A stretch of DNA of 64,000 nt from Madurella fahalii. Its lineage: Eukaryota > Ascomycota > Sordariomycetes > Sordariales. Each line of letters starts with the position of its first letter. The first letter of the stretch is position 1. Location of the stretch: positions 2,666,001-2,730,000 of the forward strand of contig CM056875.1 in the NCBI GenBank assembly GCA_029876055.1. The letters are read 5' to 3'. The notes beneath the pieces were generated by a model. That model had not been told where the DNA came from. It did no database searches and saw only the letters and a list, made by a program, of their open reading frames with translations. This document shows positions 11,684 to 22,869 of the stretch, in pieces. The translations under genes and the position numbers were made by a program.

Positions 11684-12840
11684 TCAAGAAACCTCCTCGA
11701 CCATCTTTCCGCCTCCAAGCCCACCAGTCCCACCACTGGTAAATAGTCGCCCAGCAGGCCCAATAAGCAGTTCGTCCGGCACGGCAACACGGCTGCCCTC
11801 CTTGGTGTTGACCCAGCGGATGAACATGGGGTCGGCCCGCTGAGTCTCGACATCTGGGGTCTCATCGCCTGCCAGGAGGGCAGCGCGGCGCGTCGTCTTG
11901 GGGGCCTGTTTCTTGAGGAGCTTGTTGATTGTTTCCATCTGCGGCGGGTAAGGGTAGTTAGTATTTTTGCCGAAAAAGCTATTAAGTATTCTGTAGTCGA
12001 GTGAGAGATACCTTGACTTCCTCGTTGCGTTTCTCGCTGAGGTTGCGCCTACGGCGTGCCATTTCCGCACGCCTCATGGAGAGCTCCTCTGCGGTGAAGT
12101 GCTTCTTGGCTTGGACCTCTGGTTCCGGGTTAGACTCTGCTTTGTTCCAGGAGGGAATCGCCTTACCATCCGATAACTTCATATACTCGTGCGAGACCTC
12201 GCCGAGCTTGGCACGCTGGCGAGCGGTCAGCTTGGACAGGTCGGGTGTGCCAGCGCCCTCATCGTCGCTATCAATTTCATCGTCCTCTTCACCCTCGGCG
12301 TCCTCATCGGCGACCTCGATTTCTTCACCCTCTGCATCAACATCCTCCACTTCGTCGTCCTCACCCTCTGCGTCTTCCTCGCCATTGGCGACTTCAACCT
12401 CCTCGTTCACCTCTTCCGGCTCACTTTCCAGCTCGCTCAGCTCGTCATCTTCCTCGTCATTGGCATCCCTTGCCACGGCCTTGGATGCGGCCGCGGCGCC
12501 TTTTGCGCTGGGCCTTGCTGCAGATGAACTCTTGCCCTTGTGAACGGGAACAGCGGTGCCCCTGGGGGGCTTGGTGATCTTGATGGCGGGTGGCGGAGGA
12601 GCCGGAGTGACATCCATGTCGACATCGCCGTCGGCGTCAGCGTCAGCATCCTCGTCGTCCTCACCTTCCGCGTCCACATCCATCTCATCGCCATCATCTT
12701 CGCCCTCGGCGTCCTCTTCACCAAGGTCATCCATCTGCTCATCCTCTTCTTCCTCTTCCTCCTCCTCCTCTTCATCATCAGCCGTCGCTAGACCTGCTCG
12801 AGCCCCAACTTGGATCTCGTCCTCTCCTTCCTCTTCCTCC

Positions 12841-12872
<32 letters not shown>

Positions 12873-13298
12873 ATCGTCGTCATCCTCCTCCTCCTCCTCC
12901 TCCTCCTCCTCCTCCTCCTCTTCTTCTTCTTCCTCGCTGCTCTCAATCACGTAGCTCTTCTTGCCGCCCCTGGTCCGCTTGCCGGATGATCCCATGTTTC
13001 GGCGGCTGCTTGCTGCAGTCACGCTGCCGGCGGAGGTGCGTCTGTTGTTGCTGCCACTGCTGGTAGCCTGCCGCAGTTTGCTCGAGGGTAGCTTGACGGT
13101 TAAGTGGATGTGCTGGTTGGAGTCGGCGGCGCTGCTCGTGGGCGACGAGGGCGGACCCCGCGACACCGATGCGATGCCCCCCGAGCGGCGCGAGCGCGAC
13201 GACATGATGCGCTCGCTAGGCTCCCGGTCTCTGTCGGCCATGTCAGTGATTGCCACGGTGGCGCGCTGGGCCGCTGAGCGACGCGGCCGGCTAGACAT
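11684..13298 (-). CDS. ies2: INO80 chromatin-remodelling complex subunit Ies2 (PAPA-1-like)
   Basis: Model: complement(11684..11938, 12012..13298), 513 aa. The 73-bp intron (GTATCT...CTAAC...GCCGCAG) joins EEVK to METINKLLKKQ in frame. The C-terminal part has the PAPA-1/Ies2 signature: HFTAEELSMRRAEMARRRRN, then NKLLKKQAPKTTRR and MFIRWVNTKEGSRVAVPDEL. Ies2 stimulates the ATPase of the INO80 nucleosome-remodelling complex in the nucleus. The N-terminal half is a basic segment followed by very long Glu/Asp tracts (about residues 115-330) encoded by a GAG/GAA triplet expansion. Another in-frame ATG lies 31 codons downstream and could be the true start. The gene is divergent from the peroxin gene at 14824. 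Confidence 0.85.
12720..12945. repeat. TCC/GAG trinucleotide tract inside ies2
   Basis: A nearly pure TCC/TTC run on the plus strand (longest part about 12828-12935) encodes poly-Glu in ies2. The antisense frame gives a spurious poly-Ser ORF. Such tracts vary in length between strains. Confidence 0.8.
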
Positions 13299-14823
13299 GA
13301 TGAATGACGATGATGATGATGGTGGTGATGATGGTGATGATGATAATGGTGATGGCTTTGATAGAAGGGGGCTGCCGTGGATGTGATGAGATGAGGGATG
13401 CTGGTGTGTGTGACGAGTCCGGCGGTGTCAAAGTGCTGAGACCTCGCAGTGGCACAAGTGTGAGGTGCGGCGTAAAGAGATGGCGTTTGGCGTTTGCCGG
13501 TGACCCGAGGAGTGTGGGGGATGTGGTCTCGGAGACCGCTCTGGGCGCCGGGCGTGTCGTTCGAATAAGCTTGCTTGTGTAAGAAGGCTCAACCAAAGAC
13601 GGGCGTGCCAATGAAGCGGCCACAGGCACAGGCAAGCCTCCGCCCGCACGAACTAGCAAGTGCGATTCCGCCTTCAATTCGCCAGTTGCCGGTCGCCAGT
13701 CGTCATCCAGCTGCTGTTGGCACCAAGGCTGGTTGTCGGACTCGGCGTTGGCGGCGTCCAGATACTTTTTTTTTGGTCGCCTTTCTTTTTCGTGTTCGCT
13801 GAGGTTCAGGCACCACCAACGGTTGGCATTGGACGACGTTTCACAGGGAACTGGGCATGCCTCGATATATGGAGCTTGCCGGGCCCGATGCCCAATGCCG
13901 CTCTGCATTTCCGGCTGGCCGTCTGTTTTCTCGTCCCATCTTGCGCCAGCCTTTGCGATGCAGATCACGGTCCCGACACAAAGGCGCAGTAGAGCCGACT
14001 CACAGATGCAGCAGCCCCCCATCTCAATCACATTGCGTGTGTGTCAAGAAGCCTCTTACACTTTTTCTGAAATCACTCACATTTTGTAACGCTAGATGCG
14101 ATTGTGGCTGCGCGGCCAAGAAACCATGGATCTCCAAGCCCCGACAGGCTGCGTTGTGTCTCGCTTCCGGCTCGATGCGTCTGGCCGTCTAGTATAATCA
14201 ATGAGATTGCTGCTTCCGATGCCTATTCTGCGACGGGGCGACGTCATTTCATCAGCAGCCCACGTGGACAACTTAAAAACGAACAAACTCACAAACCAGA
14301 TTGGGCCGATCGAAACGGGACTCTTTTGGAGTCTGTGGATCGCTCCAGTCGAGAGACAATGACGGTCAAAAAACGGGGTTATCTCTGCGCGCTCTGAGAT
14401 AGGACGTCTTCTGGATATATCCCGAGATAGATGAAGGTGGAGCAAGCGATTGGACGGTCCGAGACTGGGCAATTCCCAATATAGCGTGCCGATACAGCGC
14501 AAACTAGCGTCCTCAATTCACACAGATCTTCAAACTTCAGATTTCAATGTCGCGAGGCCGGCGCCACTGTCGACACGCCTGGCCCAGTTTTTGCCTGGGG
14601 TTGGTGGGGCTGGCTGCTTGCATGGGTCCACGCTGAGGACGCTCAGACCAGGCGTCTAAAGGTGTCGGCCATCGATTGGCGAGCCTCGGCTCTGGCATCA
14701 CAAGTCCCGAGCTGCGCAACGCCGACTGTCCCCATCCCACAACCCTCGCCCTCGTCTCAGCCGACGCTCAATCTTAACGCCCTGGCACGTACTTCTGATA
14801 TACTTTACACCAGAAACACGGCA
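13299..14823. other. Divergent promoter region ies2 / peroxin
   Basis: 1.5 kb between divergent genes. A GAT/GATGAT-rich microsatellite sits at about 13302-13352, just upstream of the ies2 ATG. The short ORFs show no family resemblance. Confidence 0.5.
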
Positions 14824-16004
14824 ATGGGCGACTCGGATAAAGAACACCGGACAGAAGCGCCAGCCACGCAGCCAGCGCAATCAGCGCAGCCAGCGCAGCC
14901 AATTCCCGAGACGGCAGCCGAGGAGCCCAAGCCACAGAAAACAACGCTCGAACAGGCCAGGAAATTCCTTCAAGATGATCAAGTGCAGAACGCGACACCA
15001 GAGCGGAGGGTGGAGTTCCTCAAGAGCAAAGGGCTTTCAGAAAGGGACATTGAGGGGTTACTAAAAGAGGTAACTCAGGATGCGCGGCCAGAACCACAGA
15101 ACTCGGTAAGTCGCCTACCGGATGAATGTCGCATGCAGACGCATGGGCTTACACAGTATCAAAGACCCATAGCAGGGAGGAGGCAATAGAGTCTCTGATC
15201 ATAAAGAAGGAAGACCGACCACCTATCGTCACCTACCCCGAGTTCCTTACCAAACCGGCGCGGCCGCCGCCACTGGTGACGGTCAACGGCTTCCTCAACA
15301 CGCTCTACGCGTTCGCCGGTCTCTCGACTGTCGTCTACGGCGCAAGCAGATACATCGTCCAGCCAATGGTCGACTCACTCACCGAAGCGCGCATCTCCTT
15401 CCACGGCACTGCCAAGGAGGACCTCGCAAAGCTAGTCGCCAAGCTCGAGAGCACCGTCTCGGAAATCCCTCCCCCGAAGCCAAAGTCAACTAAGACAAAC
15501 CCCGCCGACGACAGCAACAATGACGACGATAACAACGACGCTATAAGCAGCTACGACGACCCAACCGAACTCTTCCATCGCGACATAGGCGTGCAAACAT
15601 CTCCCCCTCCAACCCCACGCGCAACCATGGCTACCGCCACTTCCCCCTTCGGCATCGCCCCCTCACACTCCCGACAATCATCTGAACAATCTCGAAAGGA
15701 AACCCCCGCGGCCCAGCAAGCCCGCCGGCTCTCGTCGCTCGTATCCTCTTTGAAAACGCTCAGCGACGGCCTCGTCGCCCAGACCGAGTCGCTCGGCGAT
15801 GTCAAGACTGTGCTGGATCTACTCAAGGAGGACCTGGACAAGCTCAGCGCGGCGCAGACCACTGATTTTGTCGGCGGATACTCGCTGTATGGGGTCTCGG
15901 GCAGGAACGAGCCAGACGACGAGATCAAGCGGGCAAAGGAGAATATCAGGCGGGTGAAGGGGGTGCTGTTGAGTACGAGGAGTTTCCCGGCGACGACGAG
16001 ATGA
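14824..16004 (+). CDS. pex33: Pex14-family peroxin (Pex14/17, Pex33-like)
   Basis: Model: 14824..15105, 15165..16004, 373 aa. The N-terminus (about residues 38-80) matches the Pex14 N-terminal domain: EQARKFLQDDQV, then RVEFLKSKGLSERDIEGLL, the fold that binds cargo receptor Pex5 at the peroxisome. A hydrophobic segment follows (GFLNTLYAFAGLSTVVYGAS), then a coiled-coil region (LAKLVAKLESTV; LKTLSDGLVAQTESLGDVK). Filamentous fungi have both Pex14 and a Pex14/17 hybrid (Pex33) in the docking complex; the short coiled-coil tail favours the hybrid. The 59-bp intron has a good GTAAGT donor, but the only frame-keeping acceptor is an unusual AAG at 15162-15164, so the junction is less certain than the gene. 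Confidence 0.72.
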
Positions 16005-17890
16005 TTTCACGTTTAGCGTTACCTAATGACGGGGGGCCAGGGTTGGTGGTGCTGGGGAAAGGAGCGGGTTTAGCTTGGTTAATGCATGCCGGTCCTTGAA
16101 TAGAGCTAGGGCGAGTTGCTCTTTGTCATGCATGTGAGAAAAGATGCATTATCAACCGGCGAGCTTCAAGGGTGCTATGGTCACTCAGCAAGAGATTGGA
16201 AATCCATTGGTCGAGTCGCTCGCCTGGGTTTGGCGGCAGTAGCGCGGAGTATGGTGAGAGGTCAGCCTGTGGCGAACATGGCGTGCCGTGACCCAGCGGG
16301 GGATAGCGAAAAGCCAAGCGCTGCAATGCTGATGGACGGGCCAGCGTGTTTGTACTGCGTACAGTAGTATCTCGACAGAGCGATTATCGCAGGACCAATT
16401 GTTCGGGGATGCTTAATATTTCTCCACCTCAATTGCGATAGCCCCATTGTCAAACTGCAAAACAGTCACTCACCGCCCATTGTCGCTTGAGGAGAAGCGG
16501 AGAACCCTTGCGGGCTGCTTGACGATGCTCCATCGGGGCTAGATCCCTTCGAAGGGACCAGCTTCCAGATTCGCTCGCCGACGGGTCTGGATGCCGAGAC
16601 AATGCAGAGCGGCACACACCCGAGTTGCATCCCACAGCCGGCAAGAGCGTAGCAATGAATCCGGGGCCGCCCGCTATGAAAATCATGATTGAGTGGGCCG
16701 TCTTGTGAGGAGGTCCGCCGCTCGCTAGTACGCTAGCCACTCTCCTTAGTGTACGTAGAGCTTGTGATGGAGAAAACCCCCAATTCCTTAAATCCCAGTC
16801 ACACGATCTGGGGGAAACTGCCCCGCTCACTCGGCATCCTCACCCCGCGCCACCCAGTCGCCCACTCGCCGACCGACTGGGTTCACTTCGTTGCTTCAAA
16901 ACTTTGATGCTTCATCATCCCCACTGTTCAATCACCTGTTACGGTTGCGCAACGGGAGGGGAGGCAAGCCAAGACGAGACAAAGAGGAAAACGGAACGGA
17001 ACCAGAAAGCGGTGTCTTTGACCTGGTCTGACAAGGGCTATTTGCAGCGGAAAAAGACGCGAAAGTGGCGTCGGATCCCCCAGATTCGGACAGTGCCAAT
17101 CCGGAGAAGCAGGCAACTGAATGGACTGCAAAATGCACGGCGGCGAGCTGCTGATCCCTGAACCGGCCGACAAAGCGCAGATCCCTGGCCTTTTGTTGGA
17201 CAGGCACGAAGCCGGGGACGGCCATGACGCTAGACAGGCTTGGCCGACAACGGTTGCTAGCGGCAAACCAATTCACCAGGAGGAGCGGCAAGAACAGGAC
17301 GAGTCGTTCGAGTCTGTGGCACTGCAGGCTGCAGCTAGCCAAGGGCTTGACAGTGGTGAGCATGTGCTGCTAGCTCACAGCTCCGGTATGTCAAATGTTC
17401 GTGATTTCCCCTGGTTCTATTGTTCGCGATCGGCTCCCTCTTCCACCCTCTTCCCGTCAGTCTGTTTCTCAATCTCATTTTGTTGCTGCGGATACCTCAT
17501 TCCGCATCACAGCTGGAGATCAAAGATTGAGGCCTAAAACTACCTGCCCGTCTCCTCTCCCGCCATTTTGCATCTCCTTCCCCTTCCCATCGAGACAAGC
17601 ACTCGACTCCACCTCTTGGGTGCGTGAGGCTGCACAAGTCCTTGTCAGTTGCCGGGCTTCCCAGTCGATGCGGGGATCGCTAACTCTTGGTAGGCCTAGG
17701 CGAACCAGGCCTGCTTGGCCAGGACATCATACCACCTGAAGGGCTAGTCACCCCGCACCTACAGCGCCATCTCCAAGCTCCCGCCCCGGGAGCGGCCTAT
17801 ATAAGCTCGGCGCCCTTGCCAGTGTCACGCGTAGCTAGCGGTGGCGATCACGAATCGCCTGCCGTTCCCCTAGGCCAGACACCCTTAACC
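16005..17890. other. Intergenic region
   Basis: About 1.9 kb with no supported gene; the ORFs are short and without recognisable domains. The distal part holds the promoter of the gene at 17891. Confidence 0.5.
17798..17805 (+). promoter_or_regulatory. TATA box
   Basis: TATATAAG lies 93-86 bp before the ATG at 17891. The coding frame is open upstream to 17687, but this TATA box inside that extension argues for starting at 17891. Confidence 0.6.
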
Positions 17891-19489
17891 ATGATTTTCT
17901 CCGACTTGTACAAGTCGCCGAGGTCACCCCTCAGCAAGCTCCGCAATTCCTTCCCACACGCCGTCCCTCCGCCACCAGACCTCGATGCCGACCTTGTAAG
18001 CAGGGACAAGGCCAAGCAAAAAGAGGCCGTGAGGCGGTACCTAGCGGAAAAGATTCGCAACGACTGGGAGTTTGTGTGGCCACCACTGGCAGCTTCACCC
18101 ACTGCGCCTGCGAACGAATCGCCAGACAGAGATGGCGCGACACCTTCGAACTGCCCTACGACCTCGGCTCAGGATGTAACTGAAAACGGCAACCCAGACG
18201 TGGCCTCGGTGCCAATGGCAGAAGACGATGACGTCCCAAGGGATGCTGGGGAGGAAGCGGATTCCGAGTCGGACGCAGAGTCGGTGTACAGCACCATATC
18301 AGAGGACCCTGTGCACTTTCGGCCACGTGCAGAATGGGCCTCGGATCTGTCAGACGACGAGGAAGAACCCCACGTCGTACCATCCCCCTTCCGATTTGCC
18401 AATCCCGAAGCTGTTGGGAAAGCTGTCCGCGCATCTATTGAGACTAAGCGTACCCGCCGGCGCAGAGCTCTGCGTCAGGAGGCGACATGGAATCAGGGGC
18501 TGGCGTGCTTCGAAGCGCGCCGCAACGCCTGGACAGGCGCCAGAACAGTGCGCGTGAAGCCGAAGCCGCCAACGCCCGTCTCGCCAACCTCCACTCGCCG
18601 GATATTCTGGCGGCATCACCGTACCGAGTCTTCTGCCTCCCACAGCGCCGGTACCTTCTCGGGTTCGCCGCCCGCTCCAACCTCACCTCTGCGAGCGACG
18701 GCGACCCGCAGTTCGCAACAAACCGATACATCATCGGAGCACGACTCGGCAAAGAGTGGGGGAGGCGTACAAAGAACAGCGTCTCAAGACTCGACGAGCC
18801 CTCCATCCCCCTACCCGGTGGAGACCCTCCTCCCCGTCCCACCTCCACTCCTACCCCCTCAGAACCCGATGCGCGCCTCTGTCACCCCTTCCATCTACGC
18901 CTCGCTCTACGACAAAGTCGTTGTACAAAGCCTGCAGCCTTCCTGTCCCGTAAATTTGTCCGACATGCTGCGCGCCTGCGTTGTTGGCTGGAAGCGCGAC
19001 GGCGAATGGCCGCCCAAGTCTAGCTACCCGGCGCCGGTACACATTTCCGCGCAAGCGACAGCCGCTGAATTGTTGGTTATGCGCCAGCGTAAGCAACAAC
19101 AGCATCAGAATTCCGTCGCGCGCAAGCAGGCCCCGACGCCGAGTGGTAACACGACGGCGGTGCCAACATCGAGGAGGTTGAGCTTGGTTGGGCTTTTGAA
19201 CGGAGGAGGGGGGAATAAAGCGGCGCAGGAGGAGAAGGAGAAGAATAAGGAGGGAAAGGAAAACCACCCGTCCCACTCCCATTCACACTCGGACGAGGGG
19301 GGTGGCTCCTCCAGCAAGACGCTGTTCAGAAGGAGCTTGCAAAAAGTGTTTTCGCTGGGGCAGCATCAGCACCACCACCACCAGCCAGGCCATGGTAATA
19401 TTGCTGGCGGCGTTGGCGCAAATGGGGATGCTACCACCCCGCTTTCACCCACCTCGCCTTCTACCAAGGAGGTTAATGCTGCTGGGTGA
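17891..19489 (+). CDS. Gag1-like clamp domain (DUF4050) protein
   Basis: Single-exon model of 532 aa starting MIFSDLYKSPRSPLSKLRN. The frame extends upstream to 17687, but a TATA box at 17798-17805 makes 17891 the likely start. Residues 1-65 include a basic helix (KAKQKEAVRRYLAEKIRNDW). An acidic serine-rich part follows (about 115-175), then a low-complexity Pro/Ser section. The segment near 335-385 (SIYASLYDKVVVQSL, CPVNLSDMLRACVVGWKRDG) resembles the end of the fungal DUF4050/Gag1-like clamp domain. The tail is rich in His, Gln, Lys and Ser. Function is not clear; Gag1 in fission yeast acts in growth signalling, but assigning that role here would be inference. The family call rests on motif memory, not a search. 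Confidence 0.62.
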   Translation: MIFSDLYKSPRSPLSKLRNSFPHAVPPPPDLDADLVSRDKAKQKEAVRRYLAEKIRNDWEFVWPPLAASPTAPANESPDRDGATPSNCPTTSAQDVTENGNPDVASVPMAEDDDVPRDAGEEADSESDAESVYSTISEDPVHFRPRAEWASDLSDDEEEPHVVPSPFRFANPEAVGKAVRASIETKRTRRRRALRQEATWNQGLACFEARRNAWTGARTVRVKPKPPTPVSPTSTRRIFWRHHRTESSASHSAGTFSGSPPAPTSPLRATATRSSQQTDTSSEHDSAKSGGGVQRTASQDSTSPPSPYPVETLLPVPPPLLPPQNPMRASVTPSIYASLYDKVVVQSLQPSCPVNLSDMLRACVVGWKRDGEWPPKSSYPAPVHISAQATAAELLVMRQRKQQQHQNSVARKQAPTPSGNTTAVPTSRRLSLVGLLNGGGGNKAAQEEKEKNKEGKENHPSHSHSHSDEGGGSSSKTLFRRSLQKVFSLGQHQHHHHQPGHGNIAGGVGANGDATTPLSPTSPSTKEVNAAG

Positions 19490-20164
19490 GAGACAAGATG
19501 GGGGAGACTGGTGGCAACGATGATGATGAGTTGTGTTGATATCTTGGACTTGTGATATATACGCGTGCCGCTCTTCCTTTTACTTTTCTTCTTCTTTTGC
19601 TTTATCGGTTTCTCCCAAGGTTGATAGGTTGTGTTTTTTTGTCTTTTTGTCTTTTGCTTGCTATTGTTGGTTCTGATGGTAAAGGGACACGTACCGCTTG
19701 ATACCCCGGTCGTTTTGGTTCTGGTGGAAGGGAGGCTGTAATCGATGATCCCAAGGCGGGAGATGGCGTCCAAAGTGGTGCAGTGGGACGGGAAATCAAT
19801 ATTATCACCGTTGGATGGTCGCGTGTCTCGACTCCCGTACTGCTACGCAGTGATGCTTTTGGACTTGCAACGAAGACAACAACATCCATATATAATGCGG
19901 AAGCGGATATTATAATTTCCCATACCAATCGTGCATATCCAAGCAGCTATCCGTTCTTGACTAACTCCTAGACCATCAACCATTCTGATTGTACTCCGTG
20001 CTTCGCGCCGTGGGTTCTACCATGCCGCGCCATATGATGCTCTTACCAATTGTCTTTCCCAGGAAGCAAAAAATAACATGATGCCCGCTGCCCGTCATCC
20101 ATGTATAATGCACTACATATCTTCTGTTCATCCCCCTTCCACACCACCCCATCCCCCATCCCGA
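19490..20164. other. Intergenic region between convergent genes
   Basis: 3' flanks of the DUF4050 gene and the phosphate transporter gene. A T-rich stretch covers 19576-19660. No gene seen. Confidence 0.5.
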
Positions 20165-22869
20165 TTACATCCCCGTCACCCTCATCGCAGCATATCCCAC
20201 CGTGACAACCACCACGAGGGTCAGCACACTGCTCGGCACGCCACAGCTGATAAAGTGTTTGACCTGCAGATACCTCTGGCCGGCCGGGTCTTCCTTCATG
20301 ATGGCGGCTAATAGACACCAGTCAGCATTCGATCATACAAATACAGATGGGAGTTGGATCAGAGAGAAATTGCGGAGGGGACTCACTCATGTTGGGGAAC
20401 CCGCTCGTCGGCAGGGCCATCGCAGCACTGCACATCAGCACGCCCGCCATAACCAGCAAATTCGGATGCGGCTCGTCCAAGCCCTTGCCGACGTTGTAGA
20501 CCAGCGGCAGGATGATCAGCGCCGCGACCGTGTGGCTGATAAACGTGGCAATGACGAGGATCAAGGACGAGAACACGACCAGGATGGCATAGAGGCTGAA
20601 ACCCTGCACGCGCTCCGTGATGGCCTCGGTGACGGTGTGCAGCAAGCCGGACGAGTTGACTGCCCGGCCCAGCGACAGGCCGCCGGCGGCCAGGATGATG
20701 ATGGTCCAGGGGAAATTGTTGAAGTCCTCCTTGGTCAGGATGCCGACGCCGAAGAAGAGGACGATGGGGATGATGGCGATGACGCCCATGTCGCCAAAGA
20801 CGCTCTCCAGGCTGTGCGACGCGCACCACAGGCCGATGGTGGCCAGCGTGACGAGCGTGACGAACCACTGGATGCCCGTAAAGGGGTCGCGCACTGGCCG
20901 GATGGGCACGATGACGGTACCCTTGCCCGGTTGGAAGGCTAATAGTAGGAGGATCCATATCATGATGAGGGAGATGATGCCGACGGGGATGACGATGAAG
21001 AACCACTGGCCCCACGTCGGCGGAGGCTCCATGATGCCGATAGCGACAACATTTTGCGGCGACGCAATGGGCGAGAGCATGCCGCCGATGTTGGAGGCGA
21101 GGGCGATGCCGATAATGACGGCCTTGGACATGTTGGAGCCGGACGGGAGATTGCGGAGCATGGGCTGTGGCGTTGTCAGTCTCGGTTGTCCTCATTCGGA
21201 GGGGCTTTGCCGTGTTCTTCTTACCTCGATGATGCCAAAGCAGAGGACTGGCGCAGCAACGTTGCTTATCAACATGCTTGCTACCGCAGCCACTGCCATG
21301 TTTGCGATGAGGACAGTCCTTGGCTGCGTCCCGGCCTTGCTGAGGACGAACGTGGCGATCCTCTTATCGATGTTGCATTTTGACAGGGCCGCTGCCAGAG
21401 TGAAGCCGCCGAGCAGCAACATGATGACGGGCGTCCACATGGCGGCGAAGACGGCGGTTGTGGCATCTTTGGCGCCTAGTCTGGTGTGCGGCTTGTCCTT
21501 GGAGCGGAAGACCTCCAGGACGACGCAGAGGAACGGGATGGTGAGCGAAGTCACAAACAGCGGAAGTGCCTCGGTGGCCCAGAGCAAGCTGACTAGCACA
21601 AGCAGGGCCAGACAATTCTGCTGCTCGGGCTTCTCCATGATGGGGATGTACAGGAGCACAAAAAATAGGGCGACAATGACAACGAGCGAGAACGTGGCCG
21701 AGTTGAAGAGCCAGGTCGGGCAAGTGAAGCTGCCCAGCGGCGTCGATATTACCTTGGTCGGCAGCACAAGCTCATCATCACCTTGAAGCCGGGTCTTTTG
21801 AGGGTCCGTGTCTCGTCCAAGGAGAGTGTGGCCCAAGCTGGCAGCCTCGGCTCGCCGTTCCATGCCAATCAAGTCTCGCCAGACGGTATTACGCTCCCAC
21901 ACGACGTGCTCTCTCAGATGGGATCTCAAGTCTCGGATCGCTGAATCCGCATCACCGTTTGTGACGATGGCGGTGTAAGCTTCCACGATCTTGGAGATCT
22001 GTTCTTCCAAGACCTTTGTGGTACCGGGGCGGAAGGGGTAGGCCGTCTCGACGAAGGAGTCCATGTATTTGGGCCGTAGCCGGCGGTCAATGATCTTGTC
22101 GAACTTTTTGAGGACCTTGCTGAAGCCGGTCCGGTTCAGTTGGATGTAAGACTTGAGCTCGCAGAGCTGGACATAGATATTGATCATCCTCTTTTTCAGC
22201 ATGATGCCCGACGAGAACAGGACAGCTTGCTCAGCGTAGTCGTCGTAGGTCGTGCTATACCTACGTAGCGACCGTGTGAGATCTGTCGATGCCGTCATGT
22301 CGGTCGACGCCATCATTGAGTTCGGGATCCTGCGTCTGCCGAAGCTGGACCTCCGCCTCTTGCTCGTCAGACCGGTTGCCTCGTCCCCTTCATCGTCGCT
22401 GTCCTCGTCCATGCCGTCTTCTGTCGAGTTCCTACTTCGAGCGCTCTGGCTTCGGAAATGCCCAGAGCGCGGCCTTTCGCTAGACCGGGTGGGTGGACGA
22501 GGTTCCTCAGCGACGCCGGATTCTTCCTCGAATGTAGCAACATCATTGAGAAGCAATTCGACCTCATCAGACAGCTCTTTCTCCTTGAGCGAATAGAAAG
22601 ACGATATCTTCTCCAACTCTACGTCAAGAGCGCGGCTGAAGATGGCCTCGGGGTCATCATTCTGGATCAGCGGCCGCGACTCTGCGTCGCCTGGAGGTAG
22701 ATGGATGGCCTTTTCGAGCTGGTATATGCTGCAAGGCTTATTGTCAGTGCGATGGTTAACGGGCAGAGAAGGCGCAAGGTACGTACAGCTTCTTGAGATT
22801 GCTGTATGCGATGTAGTGATTGCTCCAGTCCGGGACGGCATTGAACTGGATGCTGTGGGAGAACTTCAT
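20165..22869 (-). CDS. SPX-domain low-affinity phosphate transporter (Pho87/Pho90/Pho91 family)
   Basis: Model: complement(20165..20307, 20387..21164, 21225..22728, 22787..22869), 835 aa; all three introns (79, 60, 58 bp) keep frame. The protein starts MKFSHSIQFNAVPDWSNHYI, the classical SPX start. SPX domains bind inositol pyrophosphates to sense phosphate. The SPX part runs to about residue 300, interrupted by a Ser/Arg-rich insert. From about 370 on there are many membrane segments of the SLC13/DASS fold (e.g. MLLLGGFTLAAALSKCN; LASNIGGMLSPIASPQNVVA; ATFISHTVAALIILPL; ALPTSGFPNM). The SPX plus DASS layout is that of yeast Pho87/90 (plasma membrane) and Pho91 (vacuole); I cannot tell which. 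The frame stays open upstream of the chosen ATG, so an N-terminal extension is possible. Confidence 0.88.

Noticed and set aside
12556..12954. Poly-Ser plus-strand ORF
   Set aside because: Antisense of the Ies2 poly-Glu tract.
17687..17890. N-terminal extension of the DUF4050 protein
   Set aside because: The segment contains a TATA box at 17798-17805 and looks like promoter and leader.
20617..21786. 389-codon plus-strand ORF
   Set aside because: It is antisense to the membrane part of the phosphate transporter, whose exons, introns and family motifs are clear.
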